Origin: CAYRFU01 sp964423525
GTDB taxonomy: Bacteria; Vulcanimicrobiota; Xenobia; Xenobiales; JADMJV01
NCBI GenBank assembly: GCA_964423525.1
Contig: CAYRFU010000005.1
Span: 1 to 53,938 of the forward strand
DNA: 53,938 bases
Direction: 5' to 3'
A model generated the notes under the pieces. It saw only the letters and a list, made by a program, of their open reading frames with translations, was not told where the DNA came from and did not search any database. The position numbers and the translations under genes were made by a program. Below are positions 23,519-32,410 of this stretch, one piece after another. How positions within the stretch are numbered: position 1 is the stretch's first letter; every line of letters begins with the position of its first letter.

Positions 23519-24655
23519 GTGTCCGAGCAGTTCCCCTTTCTCATTCGCTTGGTGGACGACGAGTCGCCCGTGGTAAGGCAGGAAGTGAGGCGGGCGCTGG
23601 TCCAGATCCCTGACCTGAAGGCTCGCTTTGAGAAGCTTGAGCCGACAGGCTCCCAGCGCTCTCACCTTCAAAGCCTGCTGGAAAGCTGTGGCTACACCGG
23701 TCAGCAGCTACTCGAAAACTGGAACGAGGTCGACTTCGAGCAGGACCGTGAGTCCGTCTTTGAGCAGGTCCTCGACCTAGTGAGCATCTATCAAACCGGC
23801 TTTATCCGAATCCCTCGACTACCAGGATTACTGGACTCAGTGGCCGAGGAATACCGCCGGGCCTGCGGTGACCCCGATGTCCGGGCCCTGAGCGATTTCC
23901 TCTTCGGGCGAGACGGTCTGCAAGGCGACCGAGAGGACTACTACAATCCCCGCAACAGCAACCTGGTGGATGTCTGGTATCGCAAGAAAGGTAACCCGAT
24001 CAGCCTGGCCGCCTTCTACATCTTGGTAGGTCGTCGCCTGGGCCTCGCGGTGGAACCGTGCAATTTCCCCGGCCATTTTCTGGCTCGGGTACGAGAGGGG
24101 AAAGCGACTTACTTCGTTGACTGTTTCGCGAGGGGACGCTTTATGGACCAGCGGCTTACCCCTGAACTTGGAGGAAGAGTCCCTCTCCACGCCCTCTCGA
24201 CGGTTCTCAGAGCCGAGGCCACTGCCACCGCTCTGGTGAGTAGGGTGCTCAACAATCTGGTTGCCTCGTATCAACAACTCGAGCAGATTCAGCGGTCCAA
24301 CCTGTTCGTCTTCCTGCTCAAAGCGATGGAACGAGGGGGAGGCCTACCGGAGCGGCCCCAGTTCTCGCCCGGCAACCTGGTCCGTCACCGCTCGCGAAAA
24401 TTTCGGGGAGTCGTAGTCGATTACGATCTCCATTTCGAGCCTGAGGGAGACCGGGTGGCTCGCGACCCCTCTTTGGAAGACCAACCGTGGTATAGGGTCT
24501 TGGTAGACGGCTCATCGGTCGTGAGCTACTCAGCCGAGTCCAATCTCCGGGAAGACAGCTCTCAAGAAGAGGTCCGCCATCCCCTGGTCAATTATTTCTT
24601 CCAAAAATTCGAAGACGGCTTATACTACCGCAACAACCTGCCCTGGCCTAAATGA
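23519..24655 (+). CDS. SirB1/transglutaminase-like protein fused to an HspQ/YccV domain
   Basis: A 378-residue protein from GTG 23519, with GAAGGG about 9 nt upstream. Residues 1-60 are helical and HEAT-like. Residues about 75-265 match the SirB1/Transglut_core2 domain (YYNPRNSNLVDVWYRKKGNPISL, then PGHFLAR and the Asp/Cys-containing FVDCFARG). Residues about 283-375 match the HspQ/YccV hemimethylated-DNA-binding-type domain (GNLVRHRSRKFRGVVVDYD, DQPWYRVLVD, VRHPLVNYFF). This same order is known from the eukaryotic F-box protein FBXO21. Activity is unproven. Its 3' end overlaps the convergent cyclase gene by 8 nt. Confidence 0.88.
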   Translation: MSEQFPFLIRLVDDESPVVRQEVRRALVQIPDLKARFEKLEPTGSQRSHLQSLLESCGYTGQQLLENWNEVDFEQDRESVFEQVLDLVSIYQTGFIRIPRLPGLLDSVAEEYRRACGDPDVRALSDFLFGRDGLQGDREDYYNPRNSNLVDVWYRKKGNPISLAAFYILVGRRLGLAVEPCNFPGHFLARVREGKATYFVDCFARGRFMDQRLTPELGGRVPLHALSTVLRAEATATALVSRVLNNLVASYQQLEQIQRSNLFVFLLKAMERGGGLPERPQFSPGNLVRHRSRKFRGVVVDYDLHFEPEGDRVARDPSLEDQPWYRVLVDGSSVVSYSAESNLREDSSQEEVRHPLVNYFFQKFEDGLYYRNNLPWPK

Positions 24656-25904
24656 CCGAAGTCGCGTTTAAGATGTTCTTCGGCACAGGTAGCTCGAGGT
24701 TGTGACTCCCTCTCAATCCTCCGATGTCGTAAATCGTAAAGGGCCCTTCGAACCCTTTCATCTTCACCCTGAGGCTTCCATCCACTCTGGCCAGCTCCAC
24801 GATCTCTTCCAGGGTTGATTCCGACACCAAGATCTGGCCCCCTACTGTGAACGACTCGATCCGCGCGGCCAGATTGACAGGGCTGCCGACGACACTGTAT
24901 TTCATTCGTTTATCGCATCCGATATTGCCGACCACGACTTCCCCGGTGTTGATGCCGATCCCCATTTCGACTGCGGGCAGCCCCCGGGAACGGGCCGTCT
25001 GATTGACTGCGGGCATCGCTCTTTGCATCTCCAAAGCGCAGGCGACCGCTCTCTCAGCGCTATCCTCCATAGCCAGGGGCGCCCCGAATATGACCAGGAT
25101 AGCGTCGCCGATAATCTCGTCTATGGTGCCACCGTAGCGACCGATAACCTCCACCATTTTTTCGAGGTAGTGATTGAGCAGGGTCACGGTTTGCTCGGGG
25201 GCGATCACCTCAGACATCGAGGTGAACCCTCTCAGGTCGCTCATCAGGATGGAAACCTTGCGACGCTCTCCTCCCAGGCTCAGCGCTTTGGGGCAGTTCA
25301 GCACCGCTTCGGCCACCTCGTCGGTGACGTAGCGGCCAAGAACCCTTCGCACGAACTCGTTCCGCTCACGGAGCTGCTTCTCGCGTTCCAGCAGAGCTTT
25401 CTGAAGGTGGAGCGAGTCCTGCAGGTTGAGCTCCGTTTCGGCGATTCCCGCCAGACTCAGGAGGCTCTCCACCTGCTCGGTCAGATCTCTTCTCACTTGA
25501 AAATCGAGGAGGCAAAAGGTGCCCACTCGATGGCCGTCGAGGGTGGCCAAAGGATGACCCATGTAGAACTGAACTTTGGGGTCACCGACCACAAAGGGGT
25601 GGTCGGTGAAGCGCTCATCCTCTTGGAGGCTCTCGACCACCACTGTTTCGTCTTGCAAGATGGTGAAGGCGCAAAACGACAACGACCGGGGAGTTTCTTT
25701 GAGTTCTCCCATTCCGCATTGGGCCTTGTACCATTGACGCTCCCCCGCCACCAGAGAGACGTAAGCGATAGGCACGCCGAAGAGGTCACAGGCCAGCCGA
25801 CAGATTCGGTCAAAGCGCTCTTCCGGCGGAGTGTCGAGCAGCTTCAAGGCTTCTAGGGCACGGACTCGCTCGGCGTCATTCTCGGGGACAGGCGGTACGA
25901 TCAA
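24648..25904 (-). CDS. GAF domain / class III nucleotide cyclase
   Basis: 418 residues without membrane helices. An N-terminal GAF domain (about 15-160, of the FCAFTI...DERFTDHP type) is joined by a coiled linker (about 163-195) to a class III cyclase catalytic domain. The metal-binding aspartates are Asp223 (MSDLRGF) and Asp267 (IIGDAI). Lys335 and the N...R pair in NLAAR are present. The purine-selecting aspartate expected after the VVG motif is Ser341, as in a subgroup whose product is not always clear. It probably makes a cyclic nucleotide in response to a ligand sensed by GAF. ATG 25904 lies divergent from the zinc-finger gene. Confidence 0.9.
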   Translation of the reverse strand: MIVPPVPENDAERVRALEALKLLDTPPEERFDRICRLACDLFGVPIAYVSLVAGERQWYKAQCGMGELKETPRSLSFCAFTILQDETVVVESLQEDERFTDHPFVVGDPKVQFYMGHPLATLDGHRVGTFCLLDFQVRRDLTEQVESLLSLAGIAETELNLQDSLHLQKALLEREKQLRERNEFVRRVLGRYVTDEVAEAVLNCPKALSLGGERRKVSILMSDLRGFTSMSEVIAPEQTVTLLNHYLEKMVEVIGRYGGTIDEIIGDAILVIFGAPLAMEDSAERAVACALEMQRAMPAVNQTARSRGLPAVEMGIGINTGEVVVGNIGCDKRMKYSVVGSPVNLAARIESFTVGGQILVSESTLEEIVELARVDGSLRVKMKGFEGPFTIYDIGGLRGSHNLELPVPKNILNATSVI

Positions 25905-26013
25905 AGGCTCTCCAGAACGGTTGTTGTCACTCGAGAGCTTCCGGGTCGCTCAAGCCTGCCCCTTCTCTCGTTTCGGGATAGGTGGCTGTCGGACTGACCC
26001 CGAAGACCTTCCT

Positions 26014-26559
26014 ATGCCTCTCCGTTGCCCGACTTGCAAAACTTCGATGACCCCTGCCCGCGATCCGGAATCGGGCCTGGAGATCGACAGCTGTGACAAC
26101 TGCTACGGTCTCTGGTTTGACGCCGACGAGCTGCGGGAGTTCTTCAAGAGTTCCAAACTCACCAAGAAATTCATGCTCCCTTCCTACGGGTTCGAGGAGT
26201 CGACAGTCGATATCTCCCTCAAGGCTCGGCGCTGCCCGCGGTGCACTCGCCAGGGCTTGGCCCGAATCGATGTCGCTGGCGTGGCCGTGGATGAGTGTGA
26301 GCAGTGTCGGGGGATTTGGCTTGACGCTGGTGAGGTTGGCCGCCTGGTCAAAATGTTCGAAATGGACGCCATCAAGACCGACTCCGAGACAGCTCGCCAG
26401 ATCAAACAAGGCCTGGCCGGTCAGGGGCCCCTGGCTCAAGTTTCGGCCTTTCTATCCAAGCTTTTTGGGAAGCTGTTTGGTCAGCCGAAGGCCCAGCAAA
26501 AAGAACCCGAAGAGTCACTCGAAGACTGGATCCCCGAAATCAAGTCGCTAGGCTCTTGA
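26014..26559 (+). CDS. Double zf-TFIIB zinc-finger protein
   Basis: I start this at ATG 26014; longer in-frame readings run antisense to the cyclase gene. 181 residues with two TFIIB-like zinc fingers: Cys5/Cys8 with Cys27/Cys30 (DNCYGLWFDADEL), and a second set CPRC...CEQC followed by GIWLDAGEV. This pattern is the bacterial zf-TFIIB family, whose molecular role is poorly known. The C-terminal 60 residues are helical and acidic, with no membrane helix. Confidence 0.85.
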   Translation: MPLRCPTCKTSMTPARDPESGLEIDSCDNCYGLWFDADELREFFKSSKLTKKFMLPSYGFEESTVDISLKARRCPRCTRQGLARIDVAGVAVDECEQCRGIWLDAGEVGRLVKMFEMDAIKTDSETARQIKQGLAGQGPLAQVSAFLSKLFGKLFGQPKAQQKEPEESLEDWIPEIKSLGS

Positions 26560-26646
26560 ACATTGAACCGTTTCCGGGGCCAGGCCGGGCCGCCTTGTTC
26601 ACAAATCGGACACACATTTGGGGAGGGGGCGGAATAGGGTGCCATT

Positions 26647-27837
26647 ATGATCGCCAGTCACCCTGCTTGCCGAAGCCCTATTGAACTACCTCATCAACAT
26701 CGACCGGACAGCAAGCCCGACGAGAGGGAACGCTACCATGTCATTCTGGATGAGACCGAAGTCCCCGTCCTGGACAAATTCACACCCATGGCTCGCGCTC
26801 TTGACAGCAACGGAGACGGCATCGTCAGCGCTGACGAAATCCTCGATCCGGAAACCGATCTGGGACCGATCCAACTCGACCACGCTGATTTCACCTTCAG
26901 CCTGAAACATAGCCTGACCGGTCTAGCCTCTCCCTACGCATCCGCTTATCCCAGTGCGGCCCAGGTCGAAGCCAAGCTGGCCGACCTAGAACAGAGCTAC
27001 CCCGATCTGGCCGAAAGAGTAGCTCTTGGAACTAGCGAGGAGGGACGAACCATCTGGGCCCTCAGGGTAGGGCGAGGCCAACGCGACCAGAAACCCGGAG
27101 TGATGGTGGTGGGTGGGCAACACGCGAGAGAGTGGGCTCCCAACCAGGCCGTCACCGAAACAGCCGAGCGCCTACTAGCCGGTTTCGAGACGGATCCTGA
27201 GATGACTCGACGCCTCAATAGCCTCGACCTTTGGTTCGTTCCCCTGGCCAACCCTGACGGCTACGAGTTCTCTCGTAACGCCAATCCCGACTGGCGCAAG
27301 AACCGCTCCAGCCTGGAGGGAGAGAAGGTAGGGGTCGACCTGAATCGGAACTTCCGGGCCAATTACCGCTTCTACGGAGACGCCCCCGACAGCAGTCAAG
27401 ACGATGTGGGCGCTTCCGACGACCCAACCGATTTGACCTTCCGGGGACCTTACGCCCATTCCGAAAACGAAACCCAGGCACTCTCTGATCTGATCGATAC
27501 GCGGGCCAACCTCGTGGGCGTCTTTGATGTCCACGCATTCGGCCGCCTGATTCTCTTTCCCAAGGCGGAAAGTGAGGAAAAACAGCAGGTCTACCAGGAG
27601 ATCGCCTGCGCCATTCAAGAAAACCTCGATGTGCCCTACACTCCGCTAGCCATCCCCGATCTCTACCCGACAACCGGAGACATCACCGCTTACGCTGAAT
27701 CGCGAGGCTTGCTCAGCATGGGACTGGAACTCGGGACCGCCTTCCAGCCGTCTCCCGACAAAGTCGATTCTTTGAAACAGAGAGGGTCGGAAGCGATTCT
27801 GACCTTTCTCGACCAGGCCCTCTTAAGAAACTCATGA
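26647..27837 (+). CDS. M14 zinc carboxypeptidase with N-terminal EF-hand
   Basis: 396 residues. A canonical 12-residue calcium loop, DSNGDGIVSADE, lies at 53-64. The M14 carboxypeptidase domain covers about 98-390. Zinc ligands are His159 and Glu162 (GGQHAREW) and His296 (DVHAFG); the substrate-binding DLNRNF is at 231-236, and the catalytic glutamate is Glu361 in GLELGT. It removes C-terminal residues from peptides or crosslinks. No signal peptide is evident, which is odd for a calcium-binding protease of this type. ATGA overlap with the following lipoprotein gene suggests coexpression. Confidence 0.93.
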   Translation: MIASHPACRSPIELPHQHRPDSKPDERERYHVILDETEVPVLDKFTPMARALDSNGDGIVSADEILDPETDLGPIQLDHADFTFSLKHSLTGLASPYASAYPSAAQVEAKLADLEQSYPDLAERVALGTSEEGRTIWALRVGRGQRDQKPGVMVVGGQHAREWAPNQAVTETAERLLAGFETDPEMTRRLNSLDLWFVPLANPDGYEFSRNANPDWRKNRSSLEGEKVGVDLNRNFRANYRFYGDAPDSSQDDVGASDDPTDLTFRGPYAHSENETQALSDLIDTRANLVGVFDVHAFGRLILFPKAESEEKQQVYQEIACAIQENLDVPYTPLAIPDLYPTTGDITAYAESRGLLSMGLELGTAFQPSPDKVDSLKQRGSEAILTFLDQALLRNS

Positions 27838-28298
27838 AGTGGGTGCCATGGCTGATGATACTCCTTCTTGCGGTGGGCTGTAAGGTGGACCGTCCCGAAC
27901 AAAGCTTTGAGCCAGGCGAGACGACCATGGAGCCCAGAGTCGAAGTGACGGTCGAGCAAGTCGCTCGCGCCGACCAACCGGTCCAGGTGCAGGTAGATTT
28001 TCAGGGGCCGGCCGAGGTCCATCTGGTCAGAATCCGCCGCAAAGAGCGCAAGACCCTCGAGCGCATTCCGCTGGAGAAGGGTCAAGTGACCTTCCAACCC
28101 AGGCCAGCAGAACGCCAGGTGGAAAACTTTCACGCCGAACTATGGCGGGGTGGCGACCCTCTTCCGCTGGGATTCGCCGCTTTCAGCCTGACTAGCGACT
28201 CGACTGAGCCCACAGAAAATCGAGCGGAGACGGCAACCCCTTCAGATAATCCCCAGCCGGACCCTTCCTCCCCAAGAGAAGGTAGTGGTGGCCAATAA
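27834..28298 (+). CDS. Small lipoprotein
   Basis: 154 residues, with an ATGA overlap to the carboxypeptidase gene. A short lipoprotein signal MKWVPWLMILLLAVGC gives the lipobox LAVGC with Cys16. The mature part is a small Ig-like or beta-sandwich segment (about 33-125) with a Pro/Ser/Glu-rich tail. Function is unknown; translational coupling suggests a link with the M14 enzyme. It overlaps the convergent TPR gene by about 107 nt at the 3' end; both frames read as plausible protein there, and the low-complexity tail may be the less constrained one. Confidence 0.72.
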   Translation: MKWVPWLMILLLAVGCKVDRPEQSFEPGETTMEPRVEVTVEQVARADQPVQVQVDFQGPAEVHLVRIRRKERKTLERIPLEKGQVTFQPRPAERQVENFHAELWRGGDPLPLGFAAFSLTSDSTEPTENRAETATPSDNPQPDPSSPREGSGGQ

Positions 28299-28809
28299 TA
28301 AAGCGAGCCTGGGCTACGGCTTCGGACAAATGGGCTCGGTCAGTTTCCATTCTCTCGACACAGCTCTGGTAGGCTGACGGTAAAATCCGTCCTTGAAGCA
28401 TCAACAAAGCCGGATCCTGACGCCCACTAGCGAACGCAACGAACTTTTCCTGCATAGGCCTGCCCAGGTGACGGCTCACCAGATAATAAAAGACAAACGA
28501 GTCGACCCGACCGGGTTTTAAGTGGTGGGCCCACCAGAAATCCTGGGCAGCCGCTTCCAAACGCTGATCTTGCCAATAGACAAAACCCCTGAGAAGGTAT
28601 GCTTGAGGATCGTTGGGCCGCGCCGCGATGGCTCTGCTAGCGTCACCGATGGCCAGGTCGAGACGACCTGCCCGGTAGTGGAGACTCGCTCTTCGCGTCA
28701 GGAGAGACCCGTTCTCCGGGTCGCGCAAGAGTTGGCGGTCGAGCATTTCAAGGCTTGGGCCGGCTAGCGCCCCCGCGCTGAGCAGCACAACCAGGATCCA
28801 TTTTTTCAT
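28192..28809 (-). CDS. Exported TPR-repeat protein
   Basis: 205 residues from ATG 28809, which shares bases with the stop of the upstream minus gene (TGATG). Residues 1-20 are a signal peptide. Two or three tetratricopeptide repeats follow (about 25-115; LLRDPENGSLLTRRASLHY, IAARPNDPQAYLLRGFVYW), then a less regular helical region. TPR proteins act as scaffolds; no partner can be named. It forms a pair with the 310-residue gene upstream. Confidence 0.8.
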   Translation of the reverse strand: MKKWILVVLLSAGALAGPSLEMLDRQLLRDPENGSLLTRRASLHYRAGRLDLAIGDASRAIAARPNDPQAYLLRGFVYWQDQRLEAAAQDFWWAHHLKPGRVDSFVFYYLVSRHLGRPMQEKFVAFASGRQDPALLMLQGRILPSAYQSCVERMETDRAHLSEAVAQARFIIGHHYLLLGRKGPAGDYLKGLPSPLDFLWAQSSR

Positions 28810-29741
28810 CAGTACATCCAAAGCACTTCTTGACGGAGACGCTTGGTCAATTCATAAAACGGTTCGTCGTGGACCAGGCCAAAATCGCTGAGGTCGAGTT
28901 GGAGTTCTCCGGCGCTGACCACTGCTTCCAAGCCAGGTCGATCAAGAACATTCCGCTCTGTCGTCAAAACCACGCCGTCCCGGACCCAAGTCAGTTCGGA
29001 CCAGGACCCCGATACCCTGCGAAGGAGAGCGTGGCAAGCCACCATCGGCTCTCCCTCGACCGAGAAAGCCGAACTCGGAGCGGGGTCCAGACTCGACTCC
29101 TTCCACTCCACCAGGCTTTCCAAATGGATCCGTCTTTCTTGACTGTAGCTCGGCGGAGCCAGCAGAGAGGAGGCGGTCCAGTTGGGACAGGTCAACCAGG
29201 TCACTGGACCCAGACGCGGTGGCGAACTCAGATCGGCTTTGATCCCCTTCTTTTCAATCTTGGACGCCAATCCGAAAAAAGGTCGATTCAACAGCTGATT
29301 CTCCAGCCAGATCGGAATCGAGCAGTAGCGACCTCGCTCCTTTAAAAGGGCGATCTCGGGAAGGCGACGCCTAAAAAAAAACCTCCTGGTCTGGCGGGGA
29401 AAGAGAAAACCCCGGCAGCCGACTCGACTCTGAGGTCGTGGCGCTTGAGCGGTCCAAGACTGGAAGGCAGCCAGTCCGATCTCGAGATGGGAAAGGGCTG
29501 CGCCGCTTTCCTGTCCGTCGTGGAAGAAGGTTAACCCGTCGCTTTCGAGAGCAACTCGAATGAAGCTAGCTCCGCCAAGGACGGCGCCCTGAACAAACTT
29601 GAGCAGATAGAAGCTGGGGTCGGGGAGTTGGTAGCGCTCAAGCAGCTCCGACGCTCTTTGCTGATTGAGTGTGAAAGCTCCCTGGTCGGCGGTCTGACCT
29701 TGCGAACGGATCTCGTTGAGATGGTGCTCGAGGTCACCCAC
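28809..29741 (-). CDS. Uncharacterised protein, possibly GHKL/Hsp90-like
   Basis: 310 residues from GTG 29741. The N-terminal 80 residues (LPDPSFYLLKFVQGAVLGGA, then FIRVALESDGLTFFHDG) resemble uncharacterised bacterial proteins with a degenerate GHKL ATPase start, in which a helix with a conserved acid precedes the nucleotide site; here the usual catalytic Glu/Asn are not clear. The rest is not recognised. The end (LDLSDFGLVHDEPFYELTKRL) is also typical of that uncharacterised group. ATP binding is uncertain. It shares a TGATG junction with the TPR gene, so the two are probably made together. Confidence 0.7.
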   Translation of the reverse strand: MGDLEHHLNEIRSQGQTADQGAFTLNQQRASELLERYQLPDPSFYLLKFVQGAVLGGASFIRVALESDGLTFFHDGQESGAALSHLEIGLAAFQSWTAQAPRPQSRVGCRGFLFPRQTRRFFFRRRLPEIALLKERGRYCSIPIWLENQLLNRPFFGLASKIEKKGIKADLSSPPRLGPVTWLTCPNWTASSLLAPPSYSQERRIHLESLVEWKESSLDPAPSSAFSVEGEPMVACHALLRRVSGSWSELTWVRDGVVLTTERNVLDRPGLEAVVSAGELQLDLSDFGLVHDEPFYELTKRLRQEVLWMY

Positions 29742-29753
29742 CGAGGTGGAGTA

Positions 29754-29954
29754 TCAACTCTTGGAGACTCTGAGAAATTGGGCTGTGAAGCCACAGTTCG
29801 TGCAGAATTTTATGGCCATCGGGACAGATTGAGAACCGTCATCTCCCACGGGTAGCTTGCCGTGGATCGGCAAAGTGCCCCACTCCTGCGCGCCACACAT
29901 CGGGCACTTGGAACTGTTATGCTCCCCCGCAATTTTATCGACGAAATCCTTCAC
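29754..29954 (-). CDS. Small zinc-ribbon protein
   Basis: 66 residues from GTG 29954, preceded by GGGAGG at good spacing. Two CxxC pairs (KCPMCG near 17-20 and CTNCGF near 51-54) form a zinc ribbon. The last residues after the second pair are hydrophobic. It is followed after 12 nt by the 310-residue gene on the same strand. Small proteins of this type can be RNA- or protein-binding; no further assignment is possible. Confidence 0.8.
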   Translation of the reverse strand: MKDFVDKIAGEHNSSKCPMCGAQEWGTLPIHGKLPVGDDGSQSVPMAIKFCTNCGFTAQFLRVSKS

Positions 29955-30091
29955 TGAACTCCCTCCCTACAGAACAATTTTTCCCTCCTTCCACTCCTCG
30001 AACCGTCCTCCTCTTCCATGACAACGGAACATTTTCAAGGCTTCGGGAATAAAAGAAGAGTGACCGCTACGAAAAGCAATAAGGAGGAGTT

Positions 30092-31132
30092 ATGGAGCAC
30101 CATCGATGCCCGGCCTGTGGCGACCGGGGCTATGTAGGAAACGACCTTGTTTGCGGTTCGTGCGGCAGCCAACTGTTTCGGGTCGATCAGCGACTCACCA
30201 CCGAGGGAGGCGGGCCTTCCCTGGTGAGAAGCCTCGGGGGAGCCGTGCTGATAGGGCTTGTTGTGGGGTTACTCGGTCTTTGGGCCAGGCCGGGAATGGC
30301 GGTGGCCCCGCCCGACCAAGCTCCACGCCTCGATGTGGCCTTCGTGATCGACACCACCGGCAGTATGGCCGATGAGATCGAGGTCGTGAAGGGTCAGGTC
30401 GGCAAGATCATGGACCGGGTTCAGTCCGGACAGCCCAAGCCCGACGTTCGATTCGGCCTGGTTCTGTATCGTGACCACGGAGACGCTTACGTCACCCGAA
30501 GCTTCCAGTTCACCCGAGATATCGACGCCATCGCGAACGACCTTCAGGAGGTGGAAGCCGACGGGGGAGGTGACACTCCGGAAGCCGTCAGCGAGGCTCT
30601 CCGCGTAGCTGTGGACGAACTGAACTGGGACCGTTCCCAGGATTGTGGCCGCTTGATGTTTCTGATCGGCGATGCAGCTCCTCATCAAAGGGGGAGGGGC
30701 TTTCGAGCAGAACTGGCGCGGGCTCGCCAGCTAGGCATCAAACTTCATGCTTGGGGCTGCAGCGGTATTCTGGAGAGCGGCGACAGCGAGTTTCGCGAGA
30801 TGGCCCAAATTGGGGGAGGCGACTTCCAATACCTCACCTACCGCCAACAGGTCGTCAAAGCCGACGGGAGCCGAAGTAACGTGGTCTTTCAGGGTCGAGA
30901 GGCCTACGAGGTGAAGGCCGGGGCCGACTGGAAAAAAGGTGCCGCCAGGCTCCGTCGGGGTGAAGCCACCAAGCTCTCCAAGTCCGCTTTCTCTGCGCCC
31001 ACGGCCTACGGTGCCGGAAGATTCAAGTCGCCCGCCTACCTGAGCGTCGGGAAAGAAATGGACAACAACCTGGACCGAGTCCTCACCGAACAAGTCATGG
31101 ACGAAGCTCGAGTTCAGGGGGTCTACTACTAG
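30092..31132 (+). CDS. Membrane-anchored vWA protein with zinc ribbon
   Basis: 346 residues from ATG 30092, with AAGGAGGAG upstream. A cytoplasmic zinc ribbon uses Cys6, Cys9, Cys21 and Cys24. A membrane helix (about 47-64) leads to an extracytoplasmic vWA domain (about 80-260) with a MIDAS motif DTTGSM starting at Asp87 and the further MIDAS region GGGDTPEA. The C-terminal 80 residues are basic and not recognised. vWA domains bind partner proteins through a metal ion. It differs from the vWA proteins of the MoxR cluster and stands alone here. Confidence 0.88.
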   Translation: MEHHRCPACGDRGYVGNDLVCGSCGSQLFRVDQRLTTEGGGPSLVRSLGGAVLIGLVVGLLGLWARPGMAVAPPDQAPRLDVAFVIDTTGSMADEIEVVKGQVGKIMDRVQSGQPKPDVRFGLVLYRDHGDAYVTRSFQFTRDIDAIANDLQEVEADGGGDTPEAVSEALRVAVDELNWDRSQDCGRLMFLIGDAAPHQRGRGFRAELARARQLGIKLHAWGCSGILESGDSEFREMAQIGGGDFQYLTYRQQVVKADGSRSNVVFQGREAYEVKAGADWKKGAARLRRGEATKLSKSAFSAPTAYGAGRFKSPAYLSVGKEMDNNLDRVLTEQVMDEARVQGVYY

Positions 31133-31152
31133 CCTGACGAGAAGGCCCCGGG

Positions 31153-32367
31153 GTGAGAATCGTGATGACGGCCGCCCACGGGGGCTACGGTTCAGAGAGA
31201 GTGCCACTGGGAGGTGGCGCCGCCATCTGCGAGCGTCTCTGCGATTTCTGGAAAGACGATCCCGAGCTAGAGATCCATCTGTGTGCCCCGGGCCCCAACC
31301 CTCCCCCGGGGGTGGTTTATCATCATCAGCCTCTGCTGGACGTGCCCCCCTCTAGCCTGGATGAATTTCGATACGCCCGATTCTGTCGGAGCTTCGAGGC
31401 CAGCGTTACGAATTGCATTCTGGGGCTAGGTGAAGTAGACGCGGTTCTTGCTCACGACATCAGCGAGGGTCCCGACTTCCAAAAACTGGCTCAAGCGGGT
31501 ATCGCCTGCCTGCCCATTTTCCACGTCGACGTGGTCGACTTCTTCAACAGGATCTATCTCAAGGAGCTCCTCCCTGTCGAAAAAGTGGTGGCCTTTTTCC
31601 GGGCCCTTCCCGCCTATCCTGACCTTTTGAAGCTGGTCTTCGAGAAGCAAGAGCAAGCGGTTCGCACAAGTCCTTGCCTGATCGTTCCGTGTCCGGCTAT
31701 GAAACAAGTCCTGCAAAAGTGCTACCCAGGTCTCGACCCGACTAAGATTGAGGCGGTCGGCTGGGGTGCACCCGAAGCCGTTCCGGCCGAGGCTCCAGCC
31801 CTGGAGAAACGGGGACCACTTCTCATCACCCTCTCTCGAATCAGTCCCGAGAAAGGCCAAGACCGCCTTCTTCAGGCTCTCGAATGGGGTCACCGACGAG
31901 GAGAAATCCCACCGGGATTGGAGGTGGCCATCTGCGGAGGTCCGGCCTTTATGCAAGGTGAGCAGTTCTATCGCCAGCTCAAGCGAATGGCCGCGCGTTG
32001 TCCGGTGCCGGTCCATTTTCCGGGTCATCTCGGGGGTCAGAGAAAGCACAGTTATCTTCAATCGGCCGACCTCTTCGTGGTCGGCTCTCGCCACGAAAGC
32101 TACGGATTGACCACCTTAGAGGCTCTTCAACACGGTTGCCCCGTGGTGGCGGTGGAGAGTTGGGGAACTCAGGCCACCATCGAACCGGAATTTGGTCGGC
32201 TGGTTCCGCCGGGCAATGAGTTGCCGCTGCGCCTCTGGTGCGCGATTCGAGACCTCCTTGAGGCCGACCGGTCAAAGCTACGCCAGGCGGCCCAGGCCTA
32301 CGCTCGTCGACATACCTTTGGGAAGGCGGCCGGGCACCTCAAGCAGCTGGTTTTGAACAATCGTTAA
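31153..32367 (+). CDS. Glycosyltransferase, GT4-like (GT-B fold)
   Basis: 404 residues from GTG 31153, 20 nt after the vWA gene. The N-terminal loop GGYGSERVPLGGGA and the C-terminal half (LLITLSRISPEKGQDRLLQAL, FPGHLGGQRKHSYLQSADLFV, ESYGLTTLEALQHGCPVVAV) match retaining GT4 enzymes. The donor-binding EX7E region is SRHESYGLTTLEA. It transfers a sugar from a nucleotide donor; acceptor unknown. The next gene begins 43 nt later. Confidence 0.9.
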   Translation: MRIVMTAAHGGYGSERVPLGGGAAICERLCDFWKDDPELEIHLCAPGPNPPPGVVYHHQPLLDVPPSSLDEFRYARFCRSFEASVTNCILGLGEVDAVLAHDISEGPDFQKLAQAGIACLPIFHVDVVDFFNRIYLKELLPVEKVVAFFRALPAYPDLLKLVFEKQEQAVRTSPCLIVPCPAMKQVLQKCYPGLDPTKIEAVGWGAPEAVPAEAPALEKRGPLLITLSRISPEKGQDRLLQALEWGHRRGEIPPGLEVAICGGPAFMQGEQFYRQLKRMAARCPVPVHFPGHLGGQRKHSYLQSADLFVVGSRHESYGLTTLEALQHGCPVVAVESWGTQATIEPEFGRLVPPGNELPLRLWCAIRDLLEADRSKLRQAAQAYARRHTFGKAAGHLKQLVLNNR

Positions 32368-32410
32368 TGAAGGTTTTTCTGGGTGAGAGGCTCGAACAGC
32401 CCAAAGCACG

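Noticed and set aside
25023..25856. 277-codon plus-strand frame opposite the GAF-cyclase
   Set aside because: The minus strand carries complete GAF and cyclase motifs, so this is a shadow.
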